Assembly: GCA_002780705.1 (NCBI GenBank)
Contig: PEUP01000035.1
Coordinates: 1 to 19,191, forward strand
Direction: 5' to 3'
Source of the DNA: Elusimicrobia bacterium CG03_land_8_20_14_0_80_50_18
GTDB lineage: Bacteria > CG03
DNA length: 19,191 bases
A program made the position numbers and the translations under genes. The notes beneath the pieces are model-generated. The model had not been told where the DNA came from, ran no database searches, and saw only the letters and a program-made list of their open reading frames with translations. Below, one piece after another: positions 1-7,100 of the stretch (the first letter of the stretch is position 1; the number at the start of each line of letters is the position of its first letter).

Positions 1-39
1 TCCCATAATTGCCCCCCTTTGCTTTTTATTATTACAAAA

Positions 40-82
40 GGGGACATTTTTACTTTGCTCAAATAGGACATTATCATTTTGC
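40..82. repeat. Degenerate tandem repeat pair, possible insertion-sequence end
   Basis: Two related units lie 24 bases apart, at 40-58 and 64-82. Both contain GGACATT followed by a T-rich stretch ending in TTTGC. Closely spaced multiple repeats of this kind are typical of IS21-type and some IS481-type termini, but no transposase is present in the window, so this could be a relic or the edge of an element lying to the left. An imperfect inverted repeat (CCCCTTTG about 13-21, CAAAAGGGG at 34-42) sits just before it. The similarity is seen directly; the IS origin is inferred. Confidence 0.3.
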
Positions 83-93
83 GCCTACACCAT

Positions 94-122
94 TTGACTA
101 AGGGGTGATTATATATTAAAAT
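94..122 (+). promoter_or_regulatory. Sigma70-type promoter for fba
   Basis: A TTGACT -35 box at 94-99 and a TAAAAT -10 box at 117-122 are separated by exactly 17 bases. Each differs from consensus at one position. Transcription would begin near 129, leaving a leader of about 28 bases with a purine-rich Shine-Dalgarno (AGGGGG, 147-152) before the fba ATG at 157. Confidence 0.6.
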
Positions 123-156
123 CGCAGTTCGGAAGAGATAAAACACAGGGGGAATT

Positions 157-1131
157 ATGACGGATTACAAAACACTGGGGCTGGTGAACACGAGAGAACT
201 TTTTAAAAAAGCCGTGGGCGGAGGTTACGCTATACCGGCCTACAATTTCAACAACATGGAGCAGCTTCAGGCGATAATAAACGGCTGCGCGGAGAGCAAA
301 TCTCCGGTGATACTCCAGGTTTCAAGCGGAGCCAGAAAATACGCCAACCAGACGATGCTCAGATACATGGCCCAGGGTGCTGTCGCCATGGCGAGGCAGG
401 ATTTGAAGAGCGATATCCCGATTGTCCTCCATCTGGATCACGGCGACACTTATGAGCTCTGCGTTTCCTGCATTGAGAGCGGTTTCTCATCCGTTATGAT
501 AGACGGCTCGTCGCACACTTATGACGATAATGTCGCTCTCACAAAAAAAGTCGTGGAATACGCCCACAAATACGATGTGACGGTGGAGGGCGAGCTCGGC
601 GTGCTGTCGGGCATAGAGGACGATGTGAAAGCCGAAAAATCCAATTACACAAAACCCGGGGAAGTGGAGGATTTTGTGAAAAAGACGGGCGTTGACAGTC
701 TCGCCATATCCATAGGCACATCTCACGGGGCCTACAAATTCAAGCTTGCTCCCGGCGAGCTTCCGCCGCCCCTCAGATTTGATATTTTAGAAGATATAGA
801 AAAACGAATCCCCGGTTTTCCCATTGTGCTTCACGGCTCCTCATCGGTGCCGGCGGAATTTGTGGAGATGTGTAACAAATACGGCGGCAAACTTGACAAC
901 GCCGTGGGTGTACCCGAAGACCAGCTGCGCAAGGCGGCCAAATCCGCGGTGTGCAAAATAAATATAGACACCGACGGCCGTCTCGTCATGACGGCGAAGA
1001 TCAGACAGGTGTTCGTGGAGAAACCCTCGGAATTTGACCCGCGCAAATATCTCGGCCCGGCCAGGGACGCCCTGAAAGACCTGATAGCTCACAAAAACAG
1101 AGAAGTGCTCGGCAGCGCCGATAAAGCCTGA
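157..1131 (+). CDS. fba: Class II fructose-1,6-bisphosphate aldolase
   Basis: A zinc-dependent cytosolic aldolase that interconverts fructose-1,6-bisphosphate with glyceraldehyde-3-phosphate and dihydroxyacetone phosphate in glycolysis and gluconeogenesis. The 324-residue protein has the class II hallmarks: HLDHG at 92-96 (catalytic Asp94, zinc ligand His95), EGELG at 144-148, GTSHG at 187-191 (zinc ligand His190), HGSSS at 226-230 (zinc ligand His226), and the phosphate-binding NIDTD at 269-273. The N-terminal AIPAYNFNN is typical. Length fits the family. The ATG at 157 has a good Shine-Dalgarno and a matching promoter upstream. It appears to be transcribed alone or with the following membrane-protein gene, from which it is separated by a hairpin-forming repeat. 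A PPP run at 203-205 is the kind of sequence EF-P and YebC-type factors assist. No catalytic residue is missing. Confidence 0.96.
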   Translation: MTDYKTLGLVNTRELFKKAVGGGYAIPAYNFNNMEQLQAIINGCAESKSPVILQVSSGARKYANQTMLRYMAQGAVAMARQDLKSDIPIVLHLDHGDTYELCVSCIESGFSSVMIDGSSHTYDDNVALTKKVVEYAHKYDVTVEGELGVLSGIEDDVKAEKSNYTKPGEVEDFVKKTGVDSLAISIGTSHGAYKFKLAPGELPPPLRFDILEDIEKRIPGFPIVLHGSSSVPAEFVEMCNKYGGKLDNAVGVPEDQLRKAAKSAVCKINIDTDGRLVMTAKIRQVFVEKPSEFDPRKYLGPARDALKDLIAHKNREVLGSADKA

Positions 1132-1165
1132 TCTGTGCATAGGCCGCAGCGCATCCGCCCCGTCG

Positions 1166-1252
1166 CCTGCCTGTCCCAAGGGGATTCTCCCGAAGTCCCG
1201 GAAGGGATCCCGTTGGGGGAGTCCTTTGGGCCTTCGGAACCGGCAAGGCAGG
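1166..1252. repeat. Long imperfect inverted repeat between fba and the membrane-protein gene
   Basis: The outer arms CCTGCCT (1166-1172) and AGGCAGG (1246-1252) are perfect complements. Inside them CCCAAGG (1175-1181) pairs with CCTTTGGG (1223-1230) with one bulge, and the centre contains further GGGA/TCCC pairing. The whole could fold as an extended hairpin of about 87 bases. Its outer arms match the CCTGCC/GGCAGG palindromes found elsewhere in the window. It is not followed by a T tract, so a simple intrinsic terminator is not supported; it looks like a dispersed palindromic element. Confidence 0.5.
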
Positions 1253-1275
1253 AACGAAGCGCCGCTAATGTCACA

Positions 1276-2313
1276 ATGTCAAGCACCGTCCCCTTCTTGC
1301 GCCTGTTGGCGGACACCTCCGGCAGCGCCGGCTCTTTGTTTCTGCGTTTAATCGTAAGCGCGGGAATTTTCATGTATGTGATCACCGCCGCCGGCGGGGT
1401 CGCGGAGGGGCCTTTTCTTTCGCGTTTCTGGGCGAGTTTCCTGGCTGTCATAAGTAAATTCGCCTCGCTTCCGGCCTCTGTTCTGCTGTATTCTGTGCTT
1501 CTCTATCTCGTTGTGCTTGTCGCGATCACTGTCAGGTGGCATATACTGTTAAGAGACAAAGGCTTTCATGTCTCATACAAAAACACATTCAAATATGTCC
1601 TGATAGGGCATTTGTTCAACAATGTCATGCCTTCCACTCTCGGGGGTGACATCGTGAAGGCCTATTATGTGCACCGCGACGCGGCTGGTTCAAAGAAGAC
1701 GGCCGTTTTCACGATATTCATGGACAGGGTGATAGGCGCGGCGGCGACTCTTCTGACAATTCTGGCGGGGGCGCTCTATCTACAGGCGCGGGTGCCGGAG
1801 CTGAGGGTTATCGTTTACGCGCTCGCCGCCTCCGCGCTGCTCGCCGCTCTGGCGCTGGTGCTTTTTGACGAAAAATATCTTGATAGACTCGCTTTTTATA
1901 GAAAGCTGCCGAAAGAGCATGTCCTGCGCAAACTGCATTGCGCTTTTTTCTATTACAAGCGGGAAGGGCGGAAGGCCTTTTGCCAGGCCCTGGCCGTCTC
2001 GTTTCTTGTGCAGGCGAGCATAATAACGATAACTTACATCATCATGTCAAGTTTTGTGGAAAAAACCTTGTATTACTGGCATTTTGTCTGCATAATTCCG
2101 GTGGCTAACATAATACAGGGCCTGCCCGTATCCTTCGCCGGCTGGGGCCTGGGTGAGGCGGCCTACAGCGTGCTTTTTAAGATGATATCGGTCACGAGCG
2201 AGGCGGCTGTCGGCACTTCTGTCTCACTAAAACTCATCGTCCTTTTAGTGGCTCTGGCGCTTGGACTGCCCGTATATCTGAAAAACAAAAAAGGTGAGAT
2301 TGAGCGCGACTGA
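1276..2313 (+). CDS. Integral membrane protein, YbhN / LPG-synthase transmembrane-domain family
   Basis: A multi-pass inner-membrane protein of the UPF0104/YbhN superfamily, which includes the membrane domain of lysylphosphatidylglycerol synthases and related lipid- or glycolipid-handling proteins. The open frame runs from 1135, but its first 47 codons are polar, proline/glycine-rich and lie across an inverted repeat, so I prefer the ATG at 1276 just before the first hydrophobic segment (345 residues); no strong Shine-Dalgarno decides it. Family signatures are visible, numbered from the 1135 frame: NNVMPSTLGGDIVKAYYV at 162-179, DRVIG at 197-201, and GLPVSFAGWGLGEAAYSVL at 329-347. About seven or eight hydrophobic segments are seen. 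No soluble synthase (aminoacyl-transferase) domain follows, so it should not be called an LPG synthase outright. Substrate is unknown; a role in lipid or polyprenyl-sugar movement is only a family-level guess. Confidence 0.75.
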   Translation: MSSTVPFLRLLADTSGSAGSLFLRLIVSAGIFMYVITAAGGVAEGPFLSRFWASFLAVISKFASLPASVLLYSVLLYLVVLVAITVRWHILLRDKGFHVSYKNTFKYVLIGHLFNNVMPSTLGGDIVKAYYVHRDAAGSKKTAVFTIFMDRVIGAAATLLTILAGALYLQARVPELRVIVYALAASALLAALALVLFDEKYLDRLAFYRKLPKEHVLRKLHCAFFYYKREGRKAFCQALAVSFLVQASIITITYIIMSSFVEKTLYYWHFVCIIPVANIIQGLPVSFAGWGLGEAAYSVLFKMISVTSEAAVGTSVSLKLIVLLVALALGLPVYLKNKKGEIERD

Positions 2314-2333
2314 GTCGTCCCCTTCTTGCATTT

Positions 2334-2362
2334 TTGACAGCTCGCGTCAAAATTTGTACGAT
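2334..2362 (+). promoter_or_regulatory. Sigma70-type promoter for the EF-G to GT-C operon
   Basis: A perfect TTGACA -35 (2334-2339) is followed after 17 bases by TACGAT (2357-2362), four of six matches to the -10 consensus. It lies in the 115-base gap before the EF-G-like gene. The -35 is embedded in an inverted repeat, TTTTGAC (2332-2338) and GTCAAAA (2346-2352), which could be an operator or coincidental. Confidence 0.5.
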
Positions 2363-2399
2363 TGTTGTCGGTAATTGTGTTAAATATGTTGGAATTCGG

Positions 2400-2420
2400 C
2401 CTACCTGATCGGTAGGCAGG
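2400..2420. repeat. Short GC-rich palindrome, copy 1 (divergent)
   Basis: The 21-base imperfect palindrome begins CCTACC and ends GGTAGGCAGG. It resembles the perfect copy at 15848-15871 and the copy at 12948-12968. Its right edge runs into GGGAGG, the Shine-Dalgarno sequence of the EF-G-like gene that begins at 2429. Confidence 0.55.
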
Positions 2421-2428
2421 GAGGCTAA

Positions 2429-4366
2429 ATGGCGAACAAATTTAAAAATATTGCTATAACGGGAGAACCCGCCTCGGGCAAAACACAGCTCTGTGAGGCC
2501 ATTCTGCACAAAGCGGGCATATCAAACAGGCTGAACCTCGTGGAGAAGGGGCAGAGTGTGTTTGATTCGCAAAACGATGAAAAGGAGAGGCAGCTCTCCA
2601 TAGACATGGCCCTTGGGTATTTTGAGAGAGACGATGTGAAAGTCAATATCATAGACACTCCCGGCTATGCCGATTTCATCGGCGAGCTCATCGCCGGTAT
2701 TTTCGCGTCTGATTTTGTCATCATACTTGTTGACGCCGAAAAGCCCATGACAGCGTCCTCACAGAAAGCTTACACCTTAGCCAAGAAATACGGCAAACCC
2801 GCGGCTTTTTTCATAAACGCCATGTCAAAAGACAACGCTGATTTTGACAAAAGATTCGCCCAGATAAAAGACAGGGTGACGATAAACGCTGCGCCTTTCT
2901 ATATCGCAGGCAAAGACAAAAAAATAGATGTTCTCAATGACGAAAACGATTCCCCCCACAGGGAAGCGCTGATGGAGTCCATAGCTTCCTCCGACGACGC
3001 TCTGCTGGAAAAATATCTCGCCGAAGGAAAAATAGCAAAAGAAGATATGGCCGCGCCCCTTATGAAGGGGATAGCGTCGGGTCAGATAGTGCCCGTCCTC
3101 AGCGGCGACGCCATAACGGGAGACGGTGTTGACAGCCTCATGGATTTCCTGCTGAAATACGCGCCGGAGACAGACCGTGACGCGTCCAAACCCGCTCTGG
3201 CCCAGGTGTTCAAAATATCGTCCCAGGGGCACACCGGAGAGGTCGCGTATGCGAAGATCATTGAGGGTAAATTCTCTCAGGGCAGCAGCATATACAATGT
3301 CTCAAGGAGCAGTTCCTTCCGGCTGACCCAGATAAACACGCTGCAGGGCTCGGACAGGCAGACGGTCAATGAAGCTCTGGCGGGTGATATAGTCGGGTTT
3401 ATCAAACTGAAAGATGTGTACGCCGGAGACACGCTTTCGGAGTCAAAGAACGCCGAGGCGCGGCCTTTCGTTGAGTTCCCGCAGCCGATATACTCGGTTT
3501 CCGTCAAATCAAAAACACCGGGCGCCGAGGAAAAGGTCGCCACATCTCTGGCGGCCATAAGAAAAGAAAATCCCGTTGTCCGTTTCGGGTTTAACGCCGA
3601 GACCAAAGAGATGGTGCTCGCGGGCATGGGCAACATACAGATGGATGTGTTCGCCAAAAGAATATTGACAAACTACAACACCGAGATAGCGCTGGGGCCG
3701 ACGAGGATACCATACAAAGAAACCATAAGCATTCCCTCCGACGCTGAGGGTAAACACAAAAAGCAGAGCGGCGGCCACGGCCAGTTCGGACGATGCGTTC
3801 TTAAATATGAGCCTCTTGAAAGAGGAGCGGGCTTTGAGTTTGTCAATAAGATAGTGGGCGGCGCCATTCCGGGAAATTATATTCCCGCCATAGAAAAGGG
3901 CCTCATAGCCGCGATGGGAAAAGGCGTGATAGCCGGTTATCCCATGGTGGATGTCAGGGCCACGCTCTATGACGGCTCCTATCACGAGGTGGATTCGTCA
4001 AATCTTTCTTTTGAAATAGCCGCTTCCATATCGCTGAGAAACGCGATGGCCAAAGCCAGGCCGATAGTGCTGGAGCCCATTATGTTCCTTGAAATCTCTT
4101 TCCCCGAGGAATTCACGGGCGCCATTTCCGGCGACCTGACCTCCCGCCGCGGGCGGATCAACACTTTTGAGAAGAGAGACGGTGTGCAGATAATAAAGGC
4201 GGAGGTGCCCCAATCGGAGATCAGCACTTATGTCAATGAACTGCGGTCCCTGACCAAAGGCCAGGGCGAATTCACGACGAAGTTTTCTCACTACGAGCCT
4301 GCGCCGGCCAATGTCATGAACGCTCTTGTGGACAAACACAGCAAGGAACAGGCCGAGGGAAGATAA
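2429..4366 (+). CDS. fusA: Elongation factor G-like GTPase (EF-G type II paralogue) with degenerate G4 motif
   Basis: A 645-residue translational GTPase of the EF-G family, somewhat shorter than the usual ~690. The P-loop GEPASGKT is at 12-19, switch I is represented by EKERQLSI (51-58), and switch II reads DTPGYADF (76-83). The Tyr in place of the usual His after DTPG is, to my knowledge, typical of the FusA2-like branch. Domain IV is complete, with SGGHGQFG at 447-454 and DGSYHEVDSS at 515-524; the KQSGGHGQFG wording also points to the second EF-G type. Odd feature: the G4 guanine-specificity motif NKMD reads NAMS at 130-133, and the G5 serine is Asp227. It may therefore act as a ribosome-binding accessory factor rather than the main translocase. 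The start is fixed by GGAGG (2420-2424). It is the first gene of the long operon. Confidence 0.88.
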   Translation: MANKFKNIAITGEPASGKTQLCEAILHKAGISNRLNLVEKGQSVFDSQNDEKERQLSIDMALGYFERDDVKVNIIDTPGYADFIGELIAGIFASDFVIILVDAEKPMTASSQKAYTLAKKYGKPAAFFINAMSKDNADFDKRFAQIKDRVTINAAPFYIAGKDKKIDVLNDENDSPHREALMESIASSDDALLEKYLAEGKIAKEDMAAPLMKGIASGQIVPVLSGDAITGDGVDSLMDFLLKYAPETDRDASKPALAQVFKISSQGHTGEVAYAKIIEGKFSQGSSIYNVSRSSSFRLTQINTLQGSDRQTVNEALAGDIVGFIKLKDVYAGDTLSESKNAEARPFVEFPQPIYSVSVKSKTPGAEEKVATSLAAIRKENPVVRFGFNAETKEMVLAGMGNIQMDVFAKRILTNYNTEIALGPTRIPYKETISIPSDAEGKHKKQSGGHGQFGRCVLKYEPLERGAGFEFVNKIVGGAIPGNYIPAIEKGLIAAMGKGVIAGYPMVDVRATLYDGSYHEVDSSNLSFEIAASISLRNAMAKARPIVLEPIMFLEISFPEEFTGAISGDLTSRRGRINTFEKRDGVQIIKAEVPQSEISTYVNELRSLTKGQGEFTTKFSHYEPAPANVMNALVDKHSKEQAEGR

Positions 4367-4411
4367 ACTTTTGCCGGCGGTCATCAGCGGCGGAATAACG
4401 GAGAGAAATAC

Positions 4412-5158
4412 ATGAGCGGACATTCAAAGTGGGCGGGAATCAAGCACAAAAAAGCCGTGATTGACTCCAAAAAGGGTAAAGTGTTCTCAAAAATAGTGAG
4501 GGAAATCAATGTCGCATGCAAAGAAGGCGGCGCGAACCCCGACGATAATCCCCGCCTTCGGCTCGTCATACAGAAAGCCAAACAGTTCAATATGCCATCC
4601 GATAACATAAAAAGGGCTCTGGCGAAGAGCGCCAATTCGTCGGAGAATTATGAAAGTGTGCGTTACGAGGGTTACGGCCCCGGAGGCGCTGCGGTGATGG
4701 TTGAGGCGCAAACGGACAACAGGCGTCGCACAACGCAGGAAATCAAGAACATTTTTTCATCTCACGGCGGCAGTTTCGGCGATGTCGGTTCTGTCAGCTG
4801 GATGTTCTCCAAAAAAGGATGCATACTCGCCGATGCCTCCGCCGGTGAGGAAAAGATCATGGATGCGGCCATATCAGCCGGCGCCGACGATATCAGGGAG
4901 ACAGAGGACGGTTTTGAGATATTTACATCCCCTGATAATTTTGAGAAGGTGACGGACTCGCTCAAGGCCGCCGGGATAAAAGTCCTTTCCGCGGATGTGT
5001 CAAATTTCGCCGCTACAAATGTCGCTCTCGCGGGTGAGAAGGCGCGCGCGGTGCTGCGCATGATGGATGAACTGGAAAATCATGACGATGTGATTGACAC
5101 GAGCGCTAATTTTGATATTGACGACAGCGAGATAGAGAAGTTCTCCAATGGCCTCTGA
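4412..5158 (+). CDS. yebC: YebC/PmpR family protein
   Basis: A 248-residue member of the YebC/TACO1 family, normal in length. The N-terminus MSGHSKWAGIKHKKAVIDSK with KGKVFSKI after it is the family signature, and SVRYEGYGPGGAAVMVE (around 80-97), TDNRRRT (100-106) and GGSFGDVGSVSWMF (118-131) are the other conserved blocks. Members were long called transcriptional regulators; more recent work ties YebC and its mitochondrial relative to easing ribosome stalling at proline-rich stretches. Either role fits its place beside an EF-G paralogue. GGAG at 4400-4403 precedes the ATG. The gene precedes ruvC, an arrangement (yebC-ruvC-ruvA) that is common in bacteria; here the two overlap by 11 bases. 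Confidence 0.95.
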   Translation: MSGHSKWAGIKHKKAVIDSKKGKVFSKIVREINVACKEGGANPDDNPRLRLVIQKAKQFNMPSDNIKRALAKSANSSENYESVRYEGYGPGGAAVMVEAQTDNRRRTTQEIKNIFSSHGGSFGDVGSVSWMFSKKGCILADASAGEEKIMDAAISAGADDIRETEDGFEIFTSPDNFEKVTDSLKAAGIKVLSADVSNFAATNVALAGEKARAVLRMMDELENHDDVIDTSANFDIDDSEIEKFSNGL

Positions 5159-5666
5159 AAACATGAGAGTGTTAGGCATAGACCCGGGCACATACAAAAC
5201 CGGCTGGGGATTCATAGAGGGCAGCCGCGGCGGTTTTTCATGCCGCGAATGGGGCGTGATCAAGCCCCTGAAGTCGCTTTCTCTGAGCGAACGGCTGGCC
5301 GTCATTTATGACGGGATTGACGCTGTAAGAGAGAAATACAGGCCGGATGTCATCGTTTGCGAAGATCCTTTTCTGAACAAGGATGTCAGGGCGGTTCTCA
5401 ACATAGGCCGCGCCTGGGCGATGGCGGCGTTGAACGCGGCTAAACACTCCCTGCCCTTCAGCACATATTCACCTCTGGAAATAAAAAAATCCGTCACGGG
5501 TTACGGCCGCGCCGCGAAGGAGCAGATGAATTCCCAGATACGCGTTCTCATGGGCATAAAAGAAGAAGTGCAGGAAGACGCCGGCGACGCTCTTTCATGC
5601 GCCTACTGCCATCTCACTGATATGAGAAATTATCCGGTAGAAGACTGCGCGGGGGCAGGGCGATGA
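5148..5666 (+). CDS. ruvC: Holliday junction resolvase RuvC
   Basis: An endonuclease that cuts Holliday junctions symmetrically during homologous recombination, working with RuvA and RuvB. The 172-residue protein has the full acidic catalytic set: Asp12 in GIDPGT, Glu72 in VCEDPF, and Asp144/Asp147 in EDAGDALS. The basic block TGYGRAAKEQM at 117-127 matches the family's DNA-contacting segment. I keep the ATG at 5148, which overlaps the end of yebC, because GAGAAG (5135-5140) sits at proper distance; an alternative ATG at 5163 lacks any ribosome site but would begin exactly at the conserved core. The stop overlaps the ruvA ATG (ATGA). ruvB is not in the window. Confidence 0.95.
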   Translation: MASENMRVLGIDPGTYKTGWGFIEGSRGGFSCREWGVIKPLKSLSLSERLAVIYDGIDAVREKYRPDVIVCEDPFLNKDVRAVLNIGRAWAMAALNAAKHSLPFSTYSPLEIKKSVTGYGRAAKEQMNSQIRVLMGIKEEVQEDAGDALSCAYCHLTDMRNYPVEDCAGAGR

Positions 5667-6256
5667 TAGCGCTTCTCAAGGGCATAGTTGTTGACAAGAG
5701 CTCCAGCGTGGTTATAGCGGTCTCAGGAATAGGCTTTGAGCTTTTTATGACGGATGCCGCGAAGATCTCACTGCCGGATCCCGGCGAGGAATGCCTTGTT
5801 TACACGCAGATGAAGCATAACAGGGATGAGCTCCCGCAGCTTTACGGTTTTATCAAAAAAGAAGAGAGGGATATTTTCAAGCTTCTCACATCGGTGTCTG
5901 GCGTAGGGGCAAAGGTGTCCATCGCGCTCCTTAATGCCTATACCCCGTCGCAGATTGTCTCATCAATCAGCTCGGGAGACGTCAAAGCGCTGTCAGCTGT
6001 TTCCGGCCTCGGGGAAAAAAGCGCGAAAAGGATAATAGTGGATCTGAAGGACAAGGTCAGGAAACTGGAAATAGAAGACGACGGCGTCATCATCAGGGGG
6101 GATTTCGCCGACGCCGCGGCGGCTCTTACGGCCATGGGATGGCCTTTCCATATCGCCCGCTCCGCGGTTGAGGATGTGATGAAGCATAAGGGCGCTGAGA
6201 TGCCGGTTCAGGACATAATCAAACAGGCCTTGGCGAAACTGGATAAAAGAAAATGA
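5663..6256 (+). CDS. ruvA: Holliday junction branch-migration protein RuvA
   Basis: The junction-binding subunit that forms a tetramer on four-way DNA and loads the RuvB motor. The 197 residues follow the usual three domains: an N-terminal OB fold (about 1-65, starting MIALLKGIV), two helix-hairpin-helix motifs (SGVGAKVSIALL around 79-90 and SGLGEKSAKRII around 114-125), and after an acidic linker a C-terminal RuvB-contacting helical domain (about 150-195, DAAAALTAMGW). Length and order are normal. It overlaps ruvC by ATGA and gmk by ATGA, so the three are probably translated together. The partner ruvB, often adjacent, must be elsewhere in the genome. Confidence 0.95.
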   Translation: MIALLKGIVVDKSSSVVIAVSGIGFELFMTDAAKISLPDPGEECLVYTQMKHNRDELPQLYGFIKKEERDIFKLLTSVSGVGAKVSIALLNAYTPSQIVSSISSGDVKALSAVSGLGEKSAKRIIVDLKDKVRKLEIEDDGVIIRGDFADAAAALTAMGWPFHIARSAVEDVMKHKGAEMPVQDIIKQALAKLDKRK

Positions 6257-6906
6257 AAAAAGACAAACACACCGGCTCCGGCATTTTTGTGCTGAGTTCG
6301 CCTTCCGGAGGCGGCAAAACGACGCTTGTTAGATTTATGAAGAAAAAATTTCCGGATATGATTTATTCGGTTTCCACCACGAGCCGGAAACCCCGGCCAG
6401 GCGATAAGAACGGGCACGATTATAATTTTATAACACCCGTGGCTTTCAGAAAAGGCATCAGGGAAAAGAAGTTCGTTGAATGGGCTCTCGTTCACGGGAA
6501 TTATTACGGCACCCCGGAGTCAAACATAAAAGACGCGCTGAAGAAAGGGAAGAGCGTCCTCCTTGACCTTGATGTGAAGGGCGCCATGCAGGTGAAGAAA
6601 TTATTTCCCGAGGCGGTGCTGATATTCATAACGGCGCCCGGAATAAAAGAACTGCGCCGGCGAATCATAAGCCGCGGACAGGATGACATGAAGGCGATAA
6701 GAAGGAGGCTCTTAAACGCCAGAGAGGAACTGCGCAAGATAAAGTATTTTGATTTTCTGATTATGAATGAAGAAGTCAGAGACGCGCAAAAGCGCATGGC
6801 GGCTATTTATCAGGCGGAACTTTGCAGGGTGAAGCACGGAAATACCCCGTTCCGCCTGCGGCGGACCACCCCTTTTACAAAAAAAGGGGAAGGAGGAAGA
6901 ATATGA
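6253..6906 (+). CDS. gmk: Guanylate kinase with a repeat-derived C-terminal tail
   Basis: Phosphorylates GMP to GDP using ATP, a cytosolic step in guanine nucleotide synthesis. The P-loop SSPSGGGKTT is at 15-24, the GMP-binding STTSRKPRPGDKNGHDYNFI spans 41-60, and DLDVKGAMQVK (105-115) and the lid ISRGQDD (139-145) are in place. The protein has 217 residues, somewhat longer than the usual ~190-210. The extra residues, roughly 198-217, are rich in Arg, Thr, Pro and Lys and are encoded by two adjacent inverted repeats (6851-6889), so the tail looks acquired by repeat insertion into the 3' end. Overlaps at both ends (ATGA with ruvA and with the next small gene) place it inside the operon. gmk followed by rpoZ and coaBC is a widespread order. 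Confidence 0.94.
   Translation: MKKDKHTGSGIFVLSSPSGGGKTTLVRFMKKKFPDMIYSVSTTSRKPRPGDKNGHDYNFITPVAFRKGIREKKFVEWALVHGNYYGTPESNIKDALKKGKSVLLDLDVKGAMQVKKLFPEAVLIFITAPGIKELRRRIISRGQDDMKAIRRRLLNAREELRKIKYFDFLIMNEEVRDAQKRMAAIYQAELCRVKHGNTPFRLRRTTPFTKKGEGGRI
6851..6889. repeat. Double inverted repeat inside the 3' end of gmk
   Basis: TCCGCC (6851-6856) and GGCGGA (6860-6865) form one hairpin with a TGC loop. CCCCTTTT (6869-6876) and AAAAGGGG (6882-6889) form a second perfect 8-bp stem with loop ACAAA. Both lie in the gmk frame and end just before the GGAGG (6891-6895) that serves the next gene. The pairing is seen directly; a mobile-repeat origin is inferred. Confidence 0.6.
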
Positions 6907-7100
6907 AAGATGTGAAAATCGGAAAGTTGAAAAAGAAGCTGATAGACGGTGTTGACGCGCCATATGTCATGCTGAACGATGCCTTTGATTTGTTCAATAA
7001 GAAATGGTCAGCTGCCCAGAAATCCAGTCCGCTCGACAGAAAGGATATGGACGACCTGCTCTTGGAGGCTCTGAATGAGGCGATCCCGGACAAAAAGTAA
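6903..7100 (+). CDS. Small protein in the rpoZ position, possible divergent RNA polymerase omega subunit
   Basis: A 65-residue acidic/basic protein starting MKDVKIGKLKKKL, with AAGGAGGA (6890-6897) at good distance from the ATG and an ATGA overlap with gmk. An open frame extends upstream to 6822, but that part only shadows gmk. Between gmk and coaBC many bacteria encode omega, the small RNA polymerase assembly subunit. The pattern here is loosely omega-like: a segment APYVMLNDAFDLFNKKW where omega has its RYxLVxxAxxRAxxL helix, then DMDDLLLEALNEAIPDKK in place of the KPVxxALEEIAxGK end. The usual Arg-Ala motif is absent, so similarity alone is weak and the call leans on position. It could instead be a lineage-specific small protein. 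The coaC ribosome site lies inside it. Confidence 0.45.
   Translation: MKDVKIGKLKKKLIDGVDAPYVMLNDAFDLFNKKWSAAQKSSPLDRKDMDDLLLEALNEAIPDKK

Noticed and set aside
2307..2317. Small hairpin CGAC-TGA-GTCG at the end of the membrane-protein gene, considered as a terminator
   Set aside because: The stem is only 4 bp and no immediate T tract follows.
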